Shown: piece after piece, positions 23,786 through 34,493 of the stretch
Numbering within the stretch: position 1 is the first letter of the stretch
Layout of the letters: each line of letters opens with the position of its first letter
Assembly: GCA_032871835.1 (NCBI GenBank)
Contig: CM065296.1
Location: 117,872,146 to 117,936,145, forward strand
Direction of reading: 5' to 3'
DNA: 64,000 nucleotides
From: Dipteronia dyeriana
Taxonomy: Eukaryota > Streptophyta > Magnoliopsida > Sapindales > Sapindaceae
Position numbers and translations under genes: made by a program
Notes under the pieces: model-generated
Told to the model about the DNA's origin: nothing
What the model saw: the letters and a program-made list of their open reading frames with translations, nothing else
Databases searched by the model: none

Positions 23786-23999
23786 TTTAAACGGCGTAGT
23801 TTCAGTGGTCCCGTCAAATTTCTCTCATTGGAATCAGTGAAGATTGAAGAATATGCTGGCTTGCAAGAGATAAGATATTTCCAAGCCAAAGCAAAAAAAC
23901 GCTGACGTTTACTCATAATTATTAGCTCGTATTGTGTCTGATCTAGCAAATATCGGGTTTGACAAAATGGGGCCCACGAAATACAAATTAAAAAATTAA

Positions 24000-24475
24000 A
24001 AAGATCCGTAGCTCGTCGTTACAAGAGCGAAACACGGAGCGCGTGACGTTATTGTGCAACTAGCCGAACCCATAATTTTTGTACAAAAATAAAAAAATAA
24101 AAAAATCAAAGCAGTTTATATGTTTGTCCGATGGCGACCAGATAACGAATCTTGATCGCAGAGGAAACTCATCGTTGACAACACAAAATGAAAAAACACA
24201 TTTCAAACGAGTAATTGACTGACAACAGATCGAAACACTGAGAGCTCACACAAACAACCAAATCTGGCGCCAAGTTAAATTTTGGCATGGATTTTGCTGG
24301 TTAATTTCGTAATTTCAGGTGAAGTTTTGCAGATGGATTCAGATGTAGCTTAGTGAATCTTATTGGGTGATTTCATGTCACCGCTAAATTAGAAAAGGAG
24401 AGGTTTAAAGTTTGTTTGTTTCTCGGTGCGAAAAAAAGAGAATTTTAAAAGGTCACCTTTGAAGCTTTGAAGAAA
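24000..24475 (+). promoter_or_regulatory. Promoter and first 5' UTR exon region of the MAP kinase gene
   Basis: The exon-like leader ends at a GTAAGT donor at 24476. Upstream the sequence contains a TTGGCGCC-type motif on the minus strand (24267-24274), similar to an E2F site, and a TGACGTT near 24045. These are short matches only. The transcription start cannot be fixed by eye. Confidence 0.35.
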
Positions 24476-24775
24476 GTAAGTTTTTTTTTTTTTTTAATTT
24501 CTAGCAATTTACAAGTTTGATTGTGTTATTCATGTCTTGTTAATTGTTATGGTACCTGGAAGATTTTTTTTTTCTTATCCATTTGTGGCTTGTTGATAGT
24601 GTTGTAATTTGGCCTTTGATGAATGATTGAAATCTAAAAGCTTTTAGCAATTTGATAGTTCAAATTTGTACATACTGTTTCTAATTAGTTTATGAAATAT
24701 TTGATTCACTGAATTTAGTGTTTAACTTGCTTAATTTTTTGTGGGTTTGTTTTGTCTATGATGTTTTTTTCGTAG
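24476..24775 (+). other. 5' UTR intron of the MAP kinase gene
   Basis: A GTAAGT donor at 24476 is followed by a T-rich body and a TTTTTTTCGTAG acceptor ending at 24775, four bases before the start codon. Leader introns are common in plant genes. Confidence 0.65.
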
Positions 24776-24779
24776 AAAA

Positions 24780-27085
24780 ATGGCAACTCAAGTTGAGCCT
24801 CCAAATGGGATTGGGACTCAAGGGAAGCACTATTACTCGATGTGGCAGGCCCTGTTTGAGATTGATACGAAATACGTGCCCATCAAACCAATTGGTCGAG
24901 GGGCTTATGGTATTGTGTGCTCTTCTGTGAACAGAGAAACCAATGAGAAAGTTGCAATAAAGAAGATACACAATGCGTTTGAGAACCGTGTAGACGCGCT
25001 GAGGACTTTGCGGGAACTGAAGCTTCTTCGCCATCTTCGGCATGAAAATGTGATTGCTTTGAAAGATGTAATGATGCCTATTCACAGGAGAAGCTTCAAG
25101 GATGTCTATCTGGTTTATGAACTCATGGATACCGATCTTCATCAAATTATTAAGTCTTCTCAGGCACTCACGAATGATCATTGCCAATATTTTCTCCTCC
25201 AGGTAAATTGACTTTGACATTATCTTGGAGAATGTTGCCCTTTCAAATTCTAAATATTGGTTGTGAGGTGGTAAGCAAATTCGATTATTGACTCGCTTCT
25301 GCTGTCCTTCAAATTAATTGCCATAGCCTAAACTACTGTTTGCTGATTTAATGTATGGATAATTGCTGCTGCAGTGTGAAGTTGTCACATTCTACTCGTA
25401 CGTTTTCATCTTGGTTATCGTAGCTCTCGTAAAACGTACCAATTGACGTAGTGGTGTCCATGATGCACTTGTTACAACCTGGTTGTGTAATACTTTGCAT
25501 TGTGGTTCACATATAAAAGGTTAATTATATACATCAGAACCTTAGTTGTCATTGAATAATGCAAATACTTGAACTCTATGTTTGATAAACCTGTTGATAC
25601 AAGTGCACCATCATTGGCTCCCCATAGTTTGATTTTAAGGGTTTGTTAGGCATCATAGCATTTATAATTTCCGATTGTAGAAGAAGATATCTAAATTGAA
25701 CTGCCGTCGTAGGCTTTTCTTTATGATTAAGTGTTCCTAGAAAGTACTTGACAACACTTATTTCCAGTGTTGTTAGCTCACCCCTCTAGTAAGGCCTTTA
25801 CAATTATGGAAAAACCTTAATATCCGGCCAGAGGGATGATAGAATGTATGAATAGTTGAAGTTTTATTTAGTGCTTCTTATGATTATAAATCTGTTGAGT
25901 TGTTCTTGTTCTTCCTTTAGAGGTTGATTATAGACCAAACATTATAGATTTTGAGTGGAGTGCTTACACAGGCATGTAAATTGTTGTGGCAGTTAAACTC
26001 TGAATATGCTTGCTGTCTGTCATCTTATAGAATCTTATCATCTTAGCAGCTCCTTCTGCTGACTTATCGTTCTTCATACTGCTGCCTTGTAATTTTTGGG
26101 ATTTCTTGCTACTTTTCTCCTCTTATCAAGAATTTTGTTTCATATTACATTGTTATTTACATCTCTGAAATGAGCATATAAACCCATATTTACATCTCCG
26201 AAATGAGCAAATTTACATCGCCGAAACGAGCATATAAATCCATATTTATATCTTCAAAATGAGCATATAAATCCATTGCTTTGATTTTCAAGTTCTTCAA
26301 TAAACTGACACGCTATGAAGTAGTAAAAAGTGTATAAAGATGTTTTTTAAGGCCTTTTCTTCTGAACAAGTTTGTACCTCTTGGTGCAGTTGCTTCGAGG
26401 CCTGAAGTATCTTCACTCTGCAAACATTCTCCACCGTGACTTGAAGCCTGGGAACCTTCTTGTCAATGCCAATTGTGACCTAAAAATTTGTGATTTTGGG
26501 CTGGCACGCACTAGCAGTGGCAAGGATCAGTTTATGACAGAGTATGTTGTCACTCGATGGTATCGGGCCCCAGAGCTTCTTCTTTGCTGTGATAACTATG
26601 GTACATCCATTGATGTCTGGTCTGTTGGATGCATCTTTGCCGAGCTACTTGGCAGGAAACCTATCTTCCCCGGTACAGAGTGTCTCAACCAACTCAAACT
26701 TATCATCAACATCCTTGGCAGCCAGAGGGAGGAGGATCTTGAGTTTATCGATAACCCAAAGGCAAGGAAATACATTAAATCACTTCCATATACCCCTGGG
26801 ACAGCTTTACCACGCCTTTATCCCAACGCCCATCCTTTAGCAATCGATCTGCTGCAAAAAATGCTAGTTTTTGACCCATCAAAGAGGATTAGTGTTACTG
26901 AAGCACTTCAACACCCTTACATGTCTCCACTGTACGATCCTAACAGCAACCCTCCGGCTCAGGTGCCAATTGATCTAGACATGGATGAAGATTTAGGGGA
27001 AGAGATGATAAGGGAGATGATGTGGAAGGAAATGCTCAATTACCACCCCGAAGCTCTTACTGGCGATCCCGAGGTTTGCTCCTGA
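24780..27085 (+). CDS. Group C mitogen-activated protein kinase (TEY type, MPK1/2/7/14-like)
   Basis: This Ser/Thr kinase is the last step of MAPKKK-MKK-MAPK cascades, activated when an MKK phosphorylates both residues of its TEY loop. Exon 1 is 24780-25202 and exon 2 is 26390-27085; the intron falls between CQYFLLQ and LLRGLKY. The product is 372 residues, as expected for plant group C (about 360-376). The glycine loop is GRGAYG (residues 39-44), the ATP lysine is in VAIKK, the catalytic loop is HRDLKPGN, and DFG and the TEY of [15 protein letters not shown] follow. The rest of the kinase fold runs to HPYMSPLYD, and a short acidic tail ends the protein. All key residues are intact. The sequence is very close to the Arabidopsis group C proteins as I know them; which paralogue it matches cannot be settled here. 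Confidence 0.97.
26160..26276. repeat. ~33-bp minisatellite in the MAP kinase intron
   Basis: There are four imperfect units of the type CATCTCCGAAATGAGCATAT followed by AAATCCATATTTA. The second unit is shortened to about 23 bp. Confidence 0.8.
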
Positions 27086-27420
27086 TCCTTTGTTTTCTTG
27101 ATCAGCAAAGTGAGGCTTGCCTAGGGAGGTTGTTTCGCTTTAAATCAGGAAGGTCTTTTATACCTGTTACTTATCTATGTTGTGCTTAGTTTTTTTTTTC
27201 TTTCAATAATCTTGAAGAGACATGCATTAGTAGTGTTGTTAATGCATGATATGTGACTAATTTTGTTTTCTATCGGCTTGTTTATGAGCGTGAGCTCTGT
27301 ACTATTTAGTTCGCCCTTTTAACTTGTATATAGGAGTGCTTCTGTTTGTTGAGAACTTGGAAATTGTAAATTAAACTTAGATATATGCAGTATGACAATA
27401 ATTTCATGCTTTATTCTCGG
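27086..27420 (+). other. 3' UTR and downstream region of the MAP kinase gene
   Basis: This is the non-coding tail after the TGA at 27083-27085. It includes a block at 27255-27410 that is clearly similar to the sequence following the bZIP frame at 30780-30925 (see that entry). Confidence 0.6.
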
Positions 27421-28254
27421 TAGTCATATGACCATCTCCATTTTAACACTCCTTCCACAAGAATCCTCAACTATATATAGTTCAAGTTGTCTGATATCAT
27501 AAAAATGTGCAGTACACTAGTACATGAATGCTGTCTGGTTAATATAATATGAAAAACATTAGTCCTCAACTAAACATAATTACTTTAATCACTTAGATAT
27601 TTTCCAATTTAGTTAACTTGTCAGATTGAGAGTACTCTAATACTGTTTTTCCCTCTAATTCTGTTACACCTAAGCATAAAATTAGATTAACATGATCAAG
27701 ATTTGTTCTTTTTTGGTTCAAACTCGATTACCTTTTTTTAATAAAAAATTTGACAAGTAAACAGCCTAAACTGTGTTTTGGTGTGTTACTACATTGATGC
27801 ACTGAAAGTTCTTTTTTCTTCTTCTTCAAATTGTCTCCTCAATTCTATTTAACTTTTAAAAATTATTAATTCAATCCTTCCCCATTTCATTATAACAATA
27901 TCTATTTCAAAAAATATAGATCTTTAAAATAATACTATTATTAATTATGTTAAAAAAAATAGTTTATATTGTATAAATTAATTAATAGAAATTAATCAAT
28001 ATATTATATAAATATTTATCGAAAAAAAATTCCTTTAAAGATACTTATTACATCAAATTGATGTAGAATACATTAAAGTATATAATAGTTTGATGTAAAC
28101 ATATTTTTAAATGATCTTTTAATACCAAAATAATGTAATAGTACTAAAAATAGTATATCATATTGGAGAATGGAGATGTTCTAACCAACTATTAATTATC
28201 ATATTGTATTGATAGAGAGAAAGTGAGACCGACTTACCCCACCAAGTAGCTAAG
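27421..28254. other. Intergenic AT-rich sequence
   Basis: No gene seen. The end near 28180 (GGAGATGTTCTAAC) resembles 12297, suggesting a dispersed repeat whose other end I could not place. Confidence 0.4.
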
Positions 28255-28390
28255 CAAGTTGTTACTTATTCTATATATATAAAAAAAAAAAGTGCCGACC
28301 ATCATACAATCGAACCCTTGTCTTTTATCTTAAGTCTTAATCACTAAGCAAGTTCAGAGGTTAACCTGCTGTGAAGTAACTTCAAATCCT
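28255..28390 (-). mobile_element. SINE-like fragment (minus strand)
   Basis: On the minus strand an A-box-like GCTTAGTGATTAAGACTT is followed about 20 bases later by a B-box-like GGGTTCGATTG. Then comes a T-rich stretch. This spacing is typical of tRNA-derived SINEs, but no target duplication is visible. Confidence 0.35.
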
Positions 28391-28394
28391 GAAA

Positions 28395-28785
28395 TAACAA
28401 ATAAAAGGAGATAATTAACGAATAAAACTGATAATTATTTGAGTGATCATTAACTCGGGTCATTACTATCAAAATGATTATTAGATGAAAAATTAGTTTT
28501 AAAATAATTATTTTTTACAAACAATAGTCATTATATTTGTAAAAAATAATCATTTTGAAACTAATTATTTGTTTTCAAAAAACAAAAGAAAAAATGCATC
28601 AAAAAAAAATTAATGTCATCCCTTTATTTATTAAAATGTTATTCGTTGTATGGAAATTGATAGAATTGGTTAAAATGACTATTATTGTAACAGTATTCAT
28701 AAAAAATGGTCATTTTAAAATCAATTCATTATCTAATGACCATTTTGATAATGGTGTCTAAGTTGATGTTCACCGGGATAATTAT
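28395..28785. mobile_element. Fold-back MITE
   Basis: The two halves form imperfect inverted arms. ATCAAAATGATTATTAGATGA, ATTAGTTTTAAAATAATTATTTTTTA and AATAGTCAT on the left have reverse-complement counterparts on the right (TCATTAGATAATGAATTGA, AAAATGACCATTTTTTAT, AATAGTCAT). The outer ends, AGGAGATAATTA and GATAATTATCCCC, also pair. No coding capacity. Confidence 0.55.
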
Positions 28786-29245
28786 CCCCAAATAAAATCA
28801 TCACCGGCAAAAGGGTTGAACTACTCTACGGCATATTCTACTGGCATTTAAAAAACATTTTCCTTGAACCTTAAGAAAAAGTGTAAAACTAGTTAGAATT
28901 TGTCGGATTCGTCAAGATCTGACCTTACAAGTATACTCAATTTTCTGCAAGTGAAATCATATGTCTTGAATACTAAAAACCGTCGTTATGACAACAATGT
29001 TAAGAGACTTTTTCTTATTTAACAGATAATTAACTTAAAATTTATTTTTTAATGTTTCGGTTTAAAACACAATTATTTTTATTGTATCCATTTTTTTTCT
29101 GTTCTTTTTAATGTTATTTCCTTTGAAAAAAATAGATAAAAACTTGATGTTTATTTTAAATACTTATCGAGTTAACCGACAACAGAATTTTGTAACAAAC
29201 CGTTTGAACATAGAAAGACACATTAATATTTTTTTATCACATCAA

Positions 29246-29388
29246 TATGAGATTGATTATACACCATTGTATTAAAAATATGTTTATTAACGAATTGTTT
29301 ATTTATCCTACACCGCATATGAGATTGATTATACACCATTATATTAAAAATACGTTTATTAACGAATTGTTTATTTATCCTGCACACA
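29246..29388. repeat. Direct duplication, two 72-bp units
   Basis: The units starting at 29246 and 29318 differ by only a few bases. Because 72 is a multiple of three, a spurious open frame shows the repeated peptide MRLIIHHCIKN. Confidence 0.85.
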
Positions 29389-29715
29389 TCTTTTTTTCTC
29401 CGTTATTAGATTGGAATTTGGAAATGCTCCATGAGTGACAACAAAGCCACCCATGTAATATTTTGTTACACCCAATTTCTTATGACATCCGTCACATTAA
29501 TTTCAATTTTCAAATTCCAAAATCCTCCATTCACCTTTCCACATTTTAAAAATAACCTTATTTTCATTACTAAAATAATAGTGAATAGTATCAATCATCC
29601 TAAAAAATTTACTAAAAAAAACATTCATTAAAAGTATATATTTATTGTATTGATTAAGACAATAAACATACAGAATATTTTTTAGTTGTTAGGCATATAT
29701 TGACACTACCTAACC

Positions 29716-29865
29716 GTACAAGACCTCTTACCAATGTGGTTGGACTATCTTTTGAGAGTCTCCAACAACACGGTTCTTTATCATTTTTTGGTATTTAATC
29801 TTAAGTGTGGGTTCCGTCTCCTCTATTGTATTAGTAACCTTTAAAAAAAAAAAAAAAAAAAAAAA
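29716..29865 (+). mobile_element. SINE-like retroposon with poly(A) and 13-bp target duplication
   Basis: A 150-bp insert ends in about 24 A residues. It is flanked by perfect 13-bp direct repeats ACACTACCTAACC (29703-29715 and 29866-29878). That is the mark of LINE-machinery retroposition. A GGGTTCCGTC near 29808 may be a weak B box. No long coding sequence. Confidence 0.75.
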
Positions 29866-29878
29866 ACACTACCTAACC

Positions 29879-30236
29879 ATTAATAACATTATTTGATTTT
29901 TTCAATCCTGCTCACAAGCTGGATTTGGAGAGTGTAAATGTTGGCTGCACCGGATTAAAAGTATCACCTAAGCTAAAAGTGTCTTATAATTATTGACATA
30001 TTATATCATTTGGTGATGATCTAATCACCTCCTCTTTCTCCAACTCTCTAGACTCCAGGAGAGATTCCTATGCTCTTATCTTTGTCACAATTTTTATTTT
30101 TTTTAATTAATTTAGATTTTGAATTTTTCTTTTAATAACCTCATGGTCCTCATCCTCATTGCTGTTCTATAAATTACCCTTTCAATACTCTCAGCAACAT
30201 CATCCTCTTCCTCTTCTCTTCTCCCTCTAATTTTGC
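29879..30236. other. Upstream region of the bZIP gene
   Basis: No gene seen. A CTCTTCC-rich leader near 30195-30230 may be the start of the bZIP 5' UTR. Confidence 0.35.
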
Positions 30237-30374
30237 ATGAAGCCTAGGCTCTGTTTTTCCTCTACTTTGGTTTATGAGTTTTCTTGGCACCATAACCCCA
30301 GAAGGCAGAAAGTCGAAACTCTTGTGATCTTTCATTTTAATGCAAAAAAGTTTCCTGCTTTGGCTAAGATCTAA
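30237..30374 (+). promoter_or_regulatory. Upstream ORF of 45 codons before the bZIP frame
   Basis: An ATG at 30237 opens a 45-codon frame closed by TAA at 30372-30374, about 95 bases before the bZIP start. Group S1 bZIP genes are known for translational control by conserved upstream ORFs (sucrose repression). The peptide here does not obviously match the conserved one, so a regulatory role is inference. Confidence 0.35.
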
Positions 30375-30432
30375 ACCGCTGTCACTGCAAATCTTAGATG
30401 ACGAATACCTTGTTCTTGATGTATGAAAGTTG

Positions 30433-30459
30433 ATGTCTCCAGTTCTTATCGTAATATAG
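30433..30459 (+). promoter_or_regulatory. Short upstream ORF beginning M-S-P-V-L
   Basis: An 8-codon frame ends with TAG ten bases before the bZIP ATG. Its MSPVL start recalls, from memory, the beginning of the conserved uORF peptide of S1 bZIP genes; here it would be truncated. Confidence 0.25.
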
Positions 30460-30469
30460 TTTACCATCT

Positions 30470-30784
30470 ATGGCTTCCTCTAGTGAGAATTCCTCATGTT
30501 CCACTCTGATTCAAAACTCTGACTCTGAACAAGATTTACAGGAGGTGATGGATCAGAGGAGAAGGAGGCGAGAGCAATCGAACAGAGAAGCAGCTAGGAG
30601 ATCAAGAATGAGAAAACAGAAACATTTGGATGAGTTGATGCAACAAGTGACTCGATTGACAAGAGACAATAACCAACTCCTGACAAGCATCAATATCTCC
30701 AACAAGCACTTGATCGCTGTCCAGACTGAGAACTCCATTTTGAAAGCATTAATATATCTGCTAATCAGCAGTGGCAAGGATTAG
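30470..30784 (+). CDS. Short group S-like bZIP transcription factor, C-terminally truncated
   Basis: The predicted 104-residue nuclear protein has a basic region (RRRRREQSNREAARRSRMRK, about residues 31-50, with the invariant N-x7-R). A leucine zipper region follows (HLDELMQQVTRL onward to about residue 95). No intron is present, as in group S bZIPs, which bind ACGT-type elements as dimers and often pair with group C partners. Family members usually continue for another 40-60 residues. This one ends abruptly at LISSGKD, and the DNA from about 30770 on resembles the nearby MAP kinase gene. It may be a functional short bZIP or a pseudogene made by that rearrangement. Confidence 0.75.
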   Translation: MASSSENSSCSTLIQNSDSEQDLQEVMDQRRRRREQSNREAARRSRMRKQKHLDELMQQVTRLTRDNNQLLTSINISNKHLIAVQTENSILKALIYLLISSGKD

Positions 30785-30925
30785 TTTTTGTTTTCTATTA
30801 GCTTATTTATGAGCTTTTTTTTTTTAACTTGTATGGAATCTCGAAGTGCTTGTGTTTGTGTCTGATAACTTAGCATTGTAACTTAATTTCATGTTTTATC
30901 CTTGTCCAATATCAAATTATATGTA
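30768..30925 (+). other. MAP-kinase-derived sequence fused to the bZIP 3' end
   Basis: The bases AGCAGTGGCAAGGATTAGTTT at 30768-30788 match MAPK exon 2 (26512-26532) with one change, which turns the CAG codon into the bZIP stop TAG. The sequence then continues TTGTTTTCTATTAGCTTATT, through TTTTAACTTGTAT, GTGCTTGTGTTTGT, GATAACTT and ATTTCATGTTTTATCC. These align in order with the MAPK 3' UTR at about 27258-27415. I infer a duplicated, internally deleted MAPK 3' fragment. Confidence 0.65.
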
Positions 30926-30984
30926 TCATCAGTTCTGTCCTGGTTTCGGCTTTCATATAATTGATGTGGAGTGGATAAAAAAAC

Positions 30985-31255
30985 CAATGAACCTAACAGA
31001 ATTGAACAGAATTGGTCCAATTGGGTTTGTTCTGATTTTCTTGTACCGACCGGTTCAGTTCAGTTTATTTTCATAAAAACTGAACCGAGAAGGTATTAAC
31101 GATGAAAGTGTAATTTTTAAAAAATATTAATTTCACCCAATAAAATCAATTCTTTCAAGCCTATAAGCCCAAAATTAAAGAAAACGAACCGAGTCGGTCT
31201 AATTCGATTGGTTTTTGATCGGTTGATAAAGAGTAACGATAATGACATCCCTAAA
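30985..31255. mobile_element. hAT-like fragment related to 33347-34268
   Basis: It shares with 33380-34268, in the same order, a GATGAAAGTGTA block, an AAAATCAATT..TTCAA block, AGCCC/GACCC with AAA, and CGGTCTA(A/G)TTCG followed by TTGGTTTT and GATC. It ends GACATCCCTA, the counterpart of GTCCACCCCTA in the other copy. Ends of the TAGGG(G)TG type with AACCG-rich subterminal sequence suggest hAT. Confidence 0.45.
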
Positions 31256-31259
31256 AAAC

Positions 31260-32185
31260 TGTATCTACACCTCTTTCATAATCACACGTAAAAGTTTTAA
31301 AAAATCTATAATTTATAAATAAATCTCACTTAATATCAAAAAATATCATTTCTTTAATTGTACTGTATTGTATTTTTATAAATACACACCACCAATGATT
31401 ATTGTTATGTTATTCAATCAACTTTATTATTATTTCAAATTTTGTTGTTGTCTTTTGTTCTCCTACTATTCTTTCTCTTCTCTACTTCTTTTTTTCTTAT
31501 TGGTTTTTTTTTTTAAATCAAACTCCATTTTCCGTTATTTATTTTTCTTTAAAAATCTATTTTTTTTTAATAGTGAACCACTTTATGTTAGAGAGAGTTG
31601 TGGAATGCAAGATTTGTGGAATGTCCCATTTGTTATTGATGTAGATAGGTGTTAAATGATTTTTTTAAAAATAAAAATAGATGTTCAATGAAATTGAAGA
31701 ACATCTAATATATATATTACAAGAAAGATCATATAACATTGATAAATAAAAAAAGTCTAAAGTGTGTTTGAAAGAAATAAAAATATATAAATAATATAGT
31801 TAATTTAAAAGTCTATTTGTATACGTAATGATTTTGTTCTTTTGATAAAAATTAATTTAAAACTTTATTTTTTCACAACCAAATTTGTCTCATGATTTTG
31901 ATTTATTTTTCATACTTATCAATCAATTTTCATTTCCTTAAAAGAGATTGCAAATATATTTAAAAGAAAATCTAGGGTTTATTAAAATGGAAAGAGTTTT
32001 TATGATACATGTTAATATCAAACTATTAATAGGAATTTTTGTTTTCAAATGATTAAAATAGGAAACTAATTAATAATTATCGGTGGGTGTACAAACAAAC
32101 AATTAGTCCTCTTAGTGATTTGACTCAAGGGTATTATTGGATTTTTAAAAACATACTACTTTAGGGTGGGAAGGGAGGTGGTCGG
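31260..32185. other. AT-rich non-coding stretch
   Basis: Open frames here are Phe/Leu-rich products of T-rich sequence. I see no gene and no repeat with clear ends. Confidence 0.4.
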
Positions 32186-32720
32186 TACGTAGATCGGCTG
32201 GGAGGTCAATTCTGAACCTTCTAAACCGGTCTACCTTTAGACGTCTCCTTCTTCGGGTACTTAGCAGATCTCAAGTCATCATGCTCCATCTTTACTTTTA
32301 GTTGCTCGTCTATTTCCACTTGCTCCAAGGCCATATTGTAAGTCTCCTGGTATATTACAGGTGGACCGGAACAATCTACCGGCCCATAGGTTTCTTCTGA
32401 AATTGGCCAAGGTTTCCTTCTCTACAAATACCCCCATCTGGACCACCTATTTATAGATCTTCTCTATATAGGACTTCAGTGACTCTTCCGGACTGAGCAC
32501 GGAAATCAGTTGTTAATCGTGTAAAAGAATCAACACTTCCTAGAGGTAACTTTCTGAACCACGTCTTGGCACAATCGGTTAGGGTCGTTGGGAACATCCT
32601 ACACATTACGAACCATGTAGCGCTCTGAACCTCCATCTAGTGTATACAACTTTCGAGGTGGCTCAATCGATCATCCATCCTAGAGAACTTTTCATCTGGC
32701 ATGTAGCGTTCTGAACCTCC
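32186..32720 (-). pseudogene. Ty3/gypsy gag fragment
   Basis: The minus-strand frame at 32636-32451 contains MCRMFPTTLTDCAKTWFRKL followed by GSVDSFTRLTTDF. This is the core of the retrotransposon gag domain (PF03732 type). Preceding residues near 32720-32640 (KFSRMDDRL) and trailing sequence extend the match in broken frames. A 31-bp segment CATGTAGCGYTCTGAACCTCC is duplicated 88 bp apart (32612 and 32700). No LTR or pol lies nearby, so it is an isolated scrap. Confidence 0.75.
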
Positions 32721-33145
32721 ATCTAGTGTAAGTAAATTTTTAGTATCTTACTAGAAAATATCTAATTAATGTTGCCTACTGAATCATGTTCCACTATATC
32801 AGATGCTTCCATACCTTATGAATTATGGACAGATAAATAACCCGGTTCGACTAAACTACAACCTTAGGGGTATGCAGGTTATGTTTATAATCCATATCAT
32901 AGAAATGAGAAATTGGATGCAAGAAGAGAAACTGTATCTTTGTTTGATACTATGTGCATTCCAAATGAAAAATAAACGATGGTATACAATTAGATAGATG
33001 TAGGACTAAATTAGAATAACAAGATGTCATTATTAGAGAGTGAATTTCTTAGTAGAAGCGAGTTTAATATAGATATCTAATTTTAAGAATTGGATGATCT
33101 GTGTTAACACGTGAGTGACGGTAAATTAAAACCTAACTTGATTAT

Positions 33146-33240
33146 CCATCCTTAGTGGGAGTGAAATTCTATACGGATATTCTCTATTCATAGTGGGAGT
33201 AGAAATCTGTAAGGATCTTTCATCCCTAGTGGAGTGAAAT
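33146..33240. repeat. Short imperfect triplicate repeat
   Basis: Three units of the type ATCCTTAGTGGGAGTGAAAT occur at about 40-bp spacing and diverge slightly. I do not recognise the source. Confidence 0.5.
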
Positions 33241-33346
33241 AACTATTGTTATTCTTAGCTTTATTTGTATTTGTACTTTTTTTTAACAAGGATTTGTGAT
33301 TAGTTTATTAATGACGAAGGTGATATATATATATATATAAAAGTTG

Positions 33347-34268
33347 GTGTTTATATTGATCTGGGTGTGGTAGTAATTTTTAATGGATTAATGATGAAAG
33401 TGTATTTTTTAGGGGTGAATTGTAAATAACCCTCTATCTTTTGATTAAATGTCAAATCAAACCCTCTAGTTTGAACAATTAGCAAAAAAAAAAAACCTAT
33501 AATTAGTTCGTAATTAGTTGACCGTTAGTTGACTTTATATAAATCAAATAGTATAATTTAAATCCTTTTTTATAAACAAAATAAAAAAAGGAAAATATAA
33601 TAAAGTTATATACTAATAACAATAAAATCAATTTCTTAAAAAATATTTTTTTATAATTTAAAATCAATTTTATGTTTACATTTTGTAATGATGTTATTGC
33701 TTTGTTATAATATATTTTTATATATTTAATTTTCATTAAAAAAATTCTAATATATTATTTCATTATTTTTTAAATTCAATTATAGAAAAAACCATTTAAA
33801 TAATTATATTTCATTAGATTTAATTAAAGTCAACTAACGGTCAACTAACTTTCAACTAATGATAGGGTTTTTTTTTTGTTAATTGTTCAATCTGAGTATT
33901 TGATTTGACATTTGATCAAAATTCGGGGGTTATTTACTATTCTCACTTTTTTAATTAGTATTTTAAGTTTTTAACCTAGCAAAATCAATTTGTTCAAACC
34001 TATGATGAGATTTCCTTTAAGTCCATAAGTTAATTTAGTCAAATTCAACCCAAATAGATTAAATATGTAAAAATTGTGTAACAAAAGTAATTTGGCCCAA
34101 TAGACCCAAAACAGAAAAAATCGAATCGGTCTAGTTCGGTTGGTTTTGGATCAGTTGACAAATCTCAATTTTATTGGATCGGTTCATTTTTATAAAAAAT
34201 GAATAGTATCGATCTTTTATCGGTATGATTGAAATATGAACCGATCCAATAAATGTCCACCCCTAGAT
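33347..34268. mobile_element. hAT-like element interrupted by a MITE
   Basis: This is a second copy of the family at 30985-31255, ending GTCCACCCCTAG at 34268 with CGGTTCA and CCGATCC motifs nearby. It is split by the inverted-repeat element at 33412-33946. The left boundary is approximate. Confidence 0.45.
33412..33946. mobile_element. Long-TIR MITE inserted in the hAT-like element
   Basis: The left end is GGGGTGAATTGTAAATAACCC. The right end, reverse-complemented, starts GTGAGAATAGTAAATAACCC. The arms continue through GATYAAATGTCAAATCAAA and TAGTTGACCGTTAGTTGAC, more than 120 bp. Direct repeats TTTTTTA (33405-33411 and 33947-33953) flank it. Long arms and TSD of this size suggest a MULE-type MITE. 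Confidence 0.7.
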
Positions 34269-34493
34269 ATAATAGACTTCTGTTCAAACTAGTAAGAGCC
34301 TTATAGTCATTTTATACAATCAATGCAAGTCAAGCTAACAGAACCCTTAATGCCGTTAGACTCAAGAGGATATTTAATAAAAACATCTTTTTCCACACAT
34401 TCAATAATTATTTAAAGGTTGGAGAGGTTTTTAAAATTAAATCTATATATAATTAACAAAGTGTTTATTAATGAAAAAAAAAGTAATTAGTAA
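34269..34493. other. Intergenic AT-rich sequence left of the transposon nest
   Basis: No gene or complete repeat is seen between the hAT-like fragment and the outer MULE. Confidence 0.4.

Noticed and set aside
30174..30467. 97-codon minus-strand frame upstream of the bZIP
   Set aside because: It lies in the presumed bZIP leader, has no recognisable motif and is antisense to a better-supported gene.
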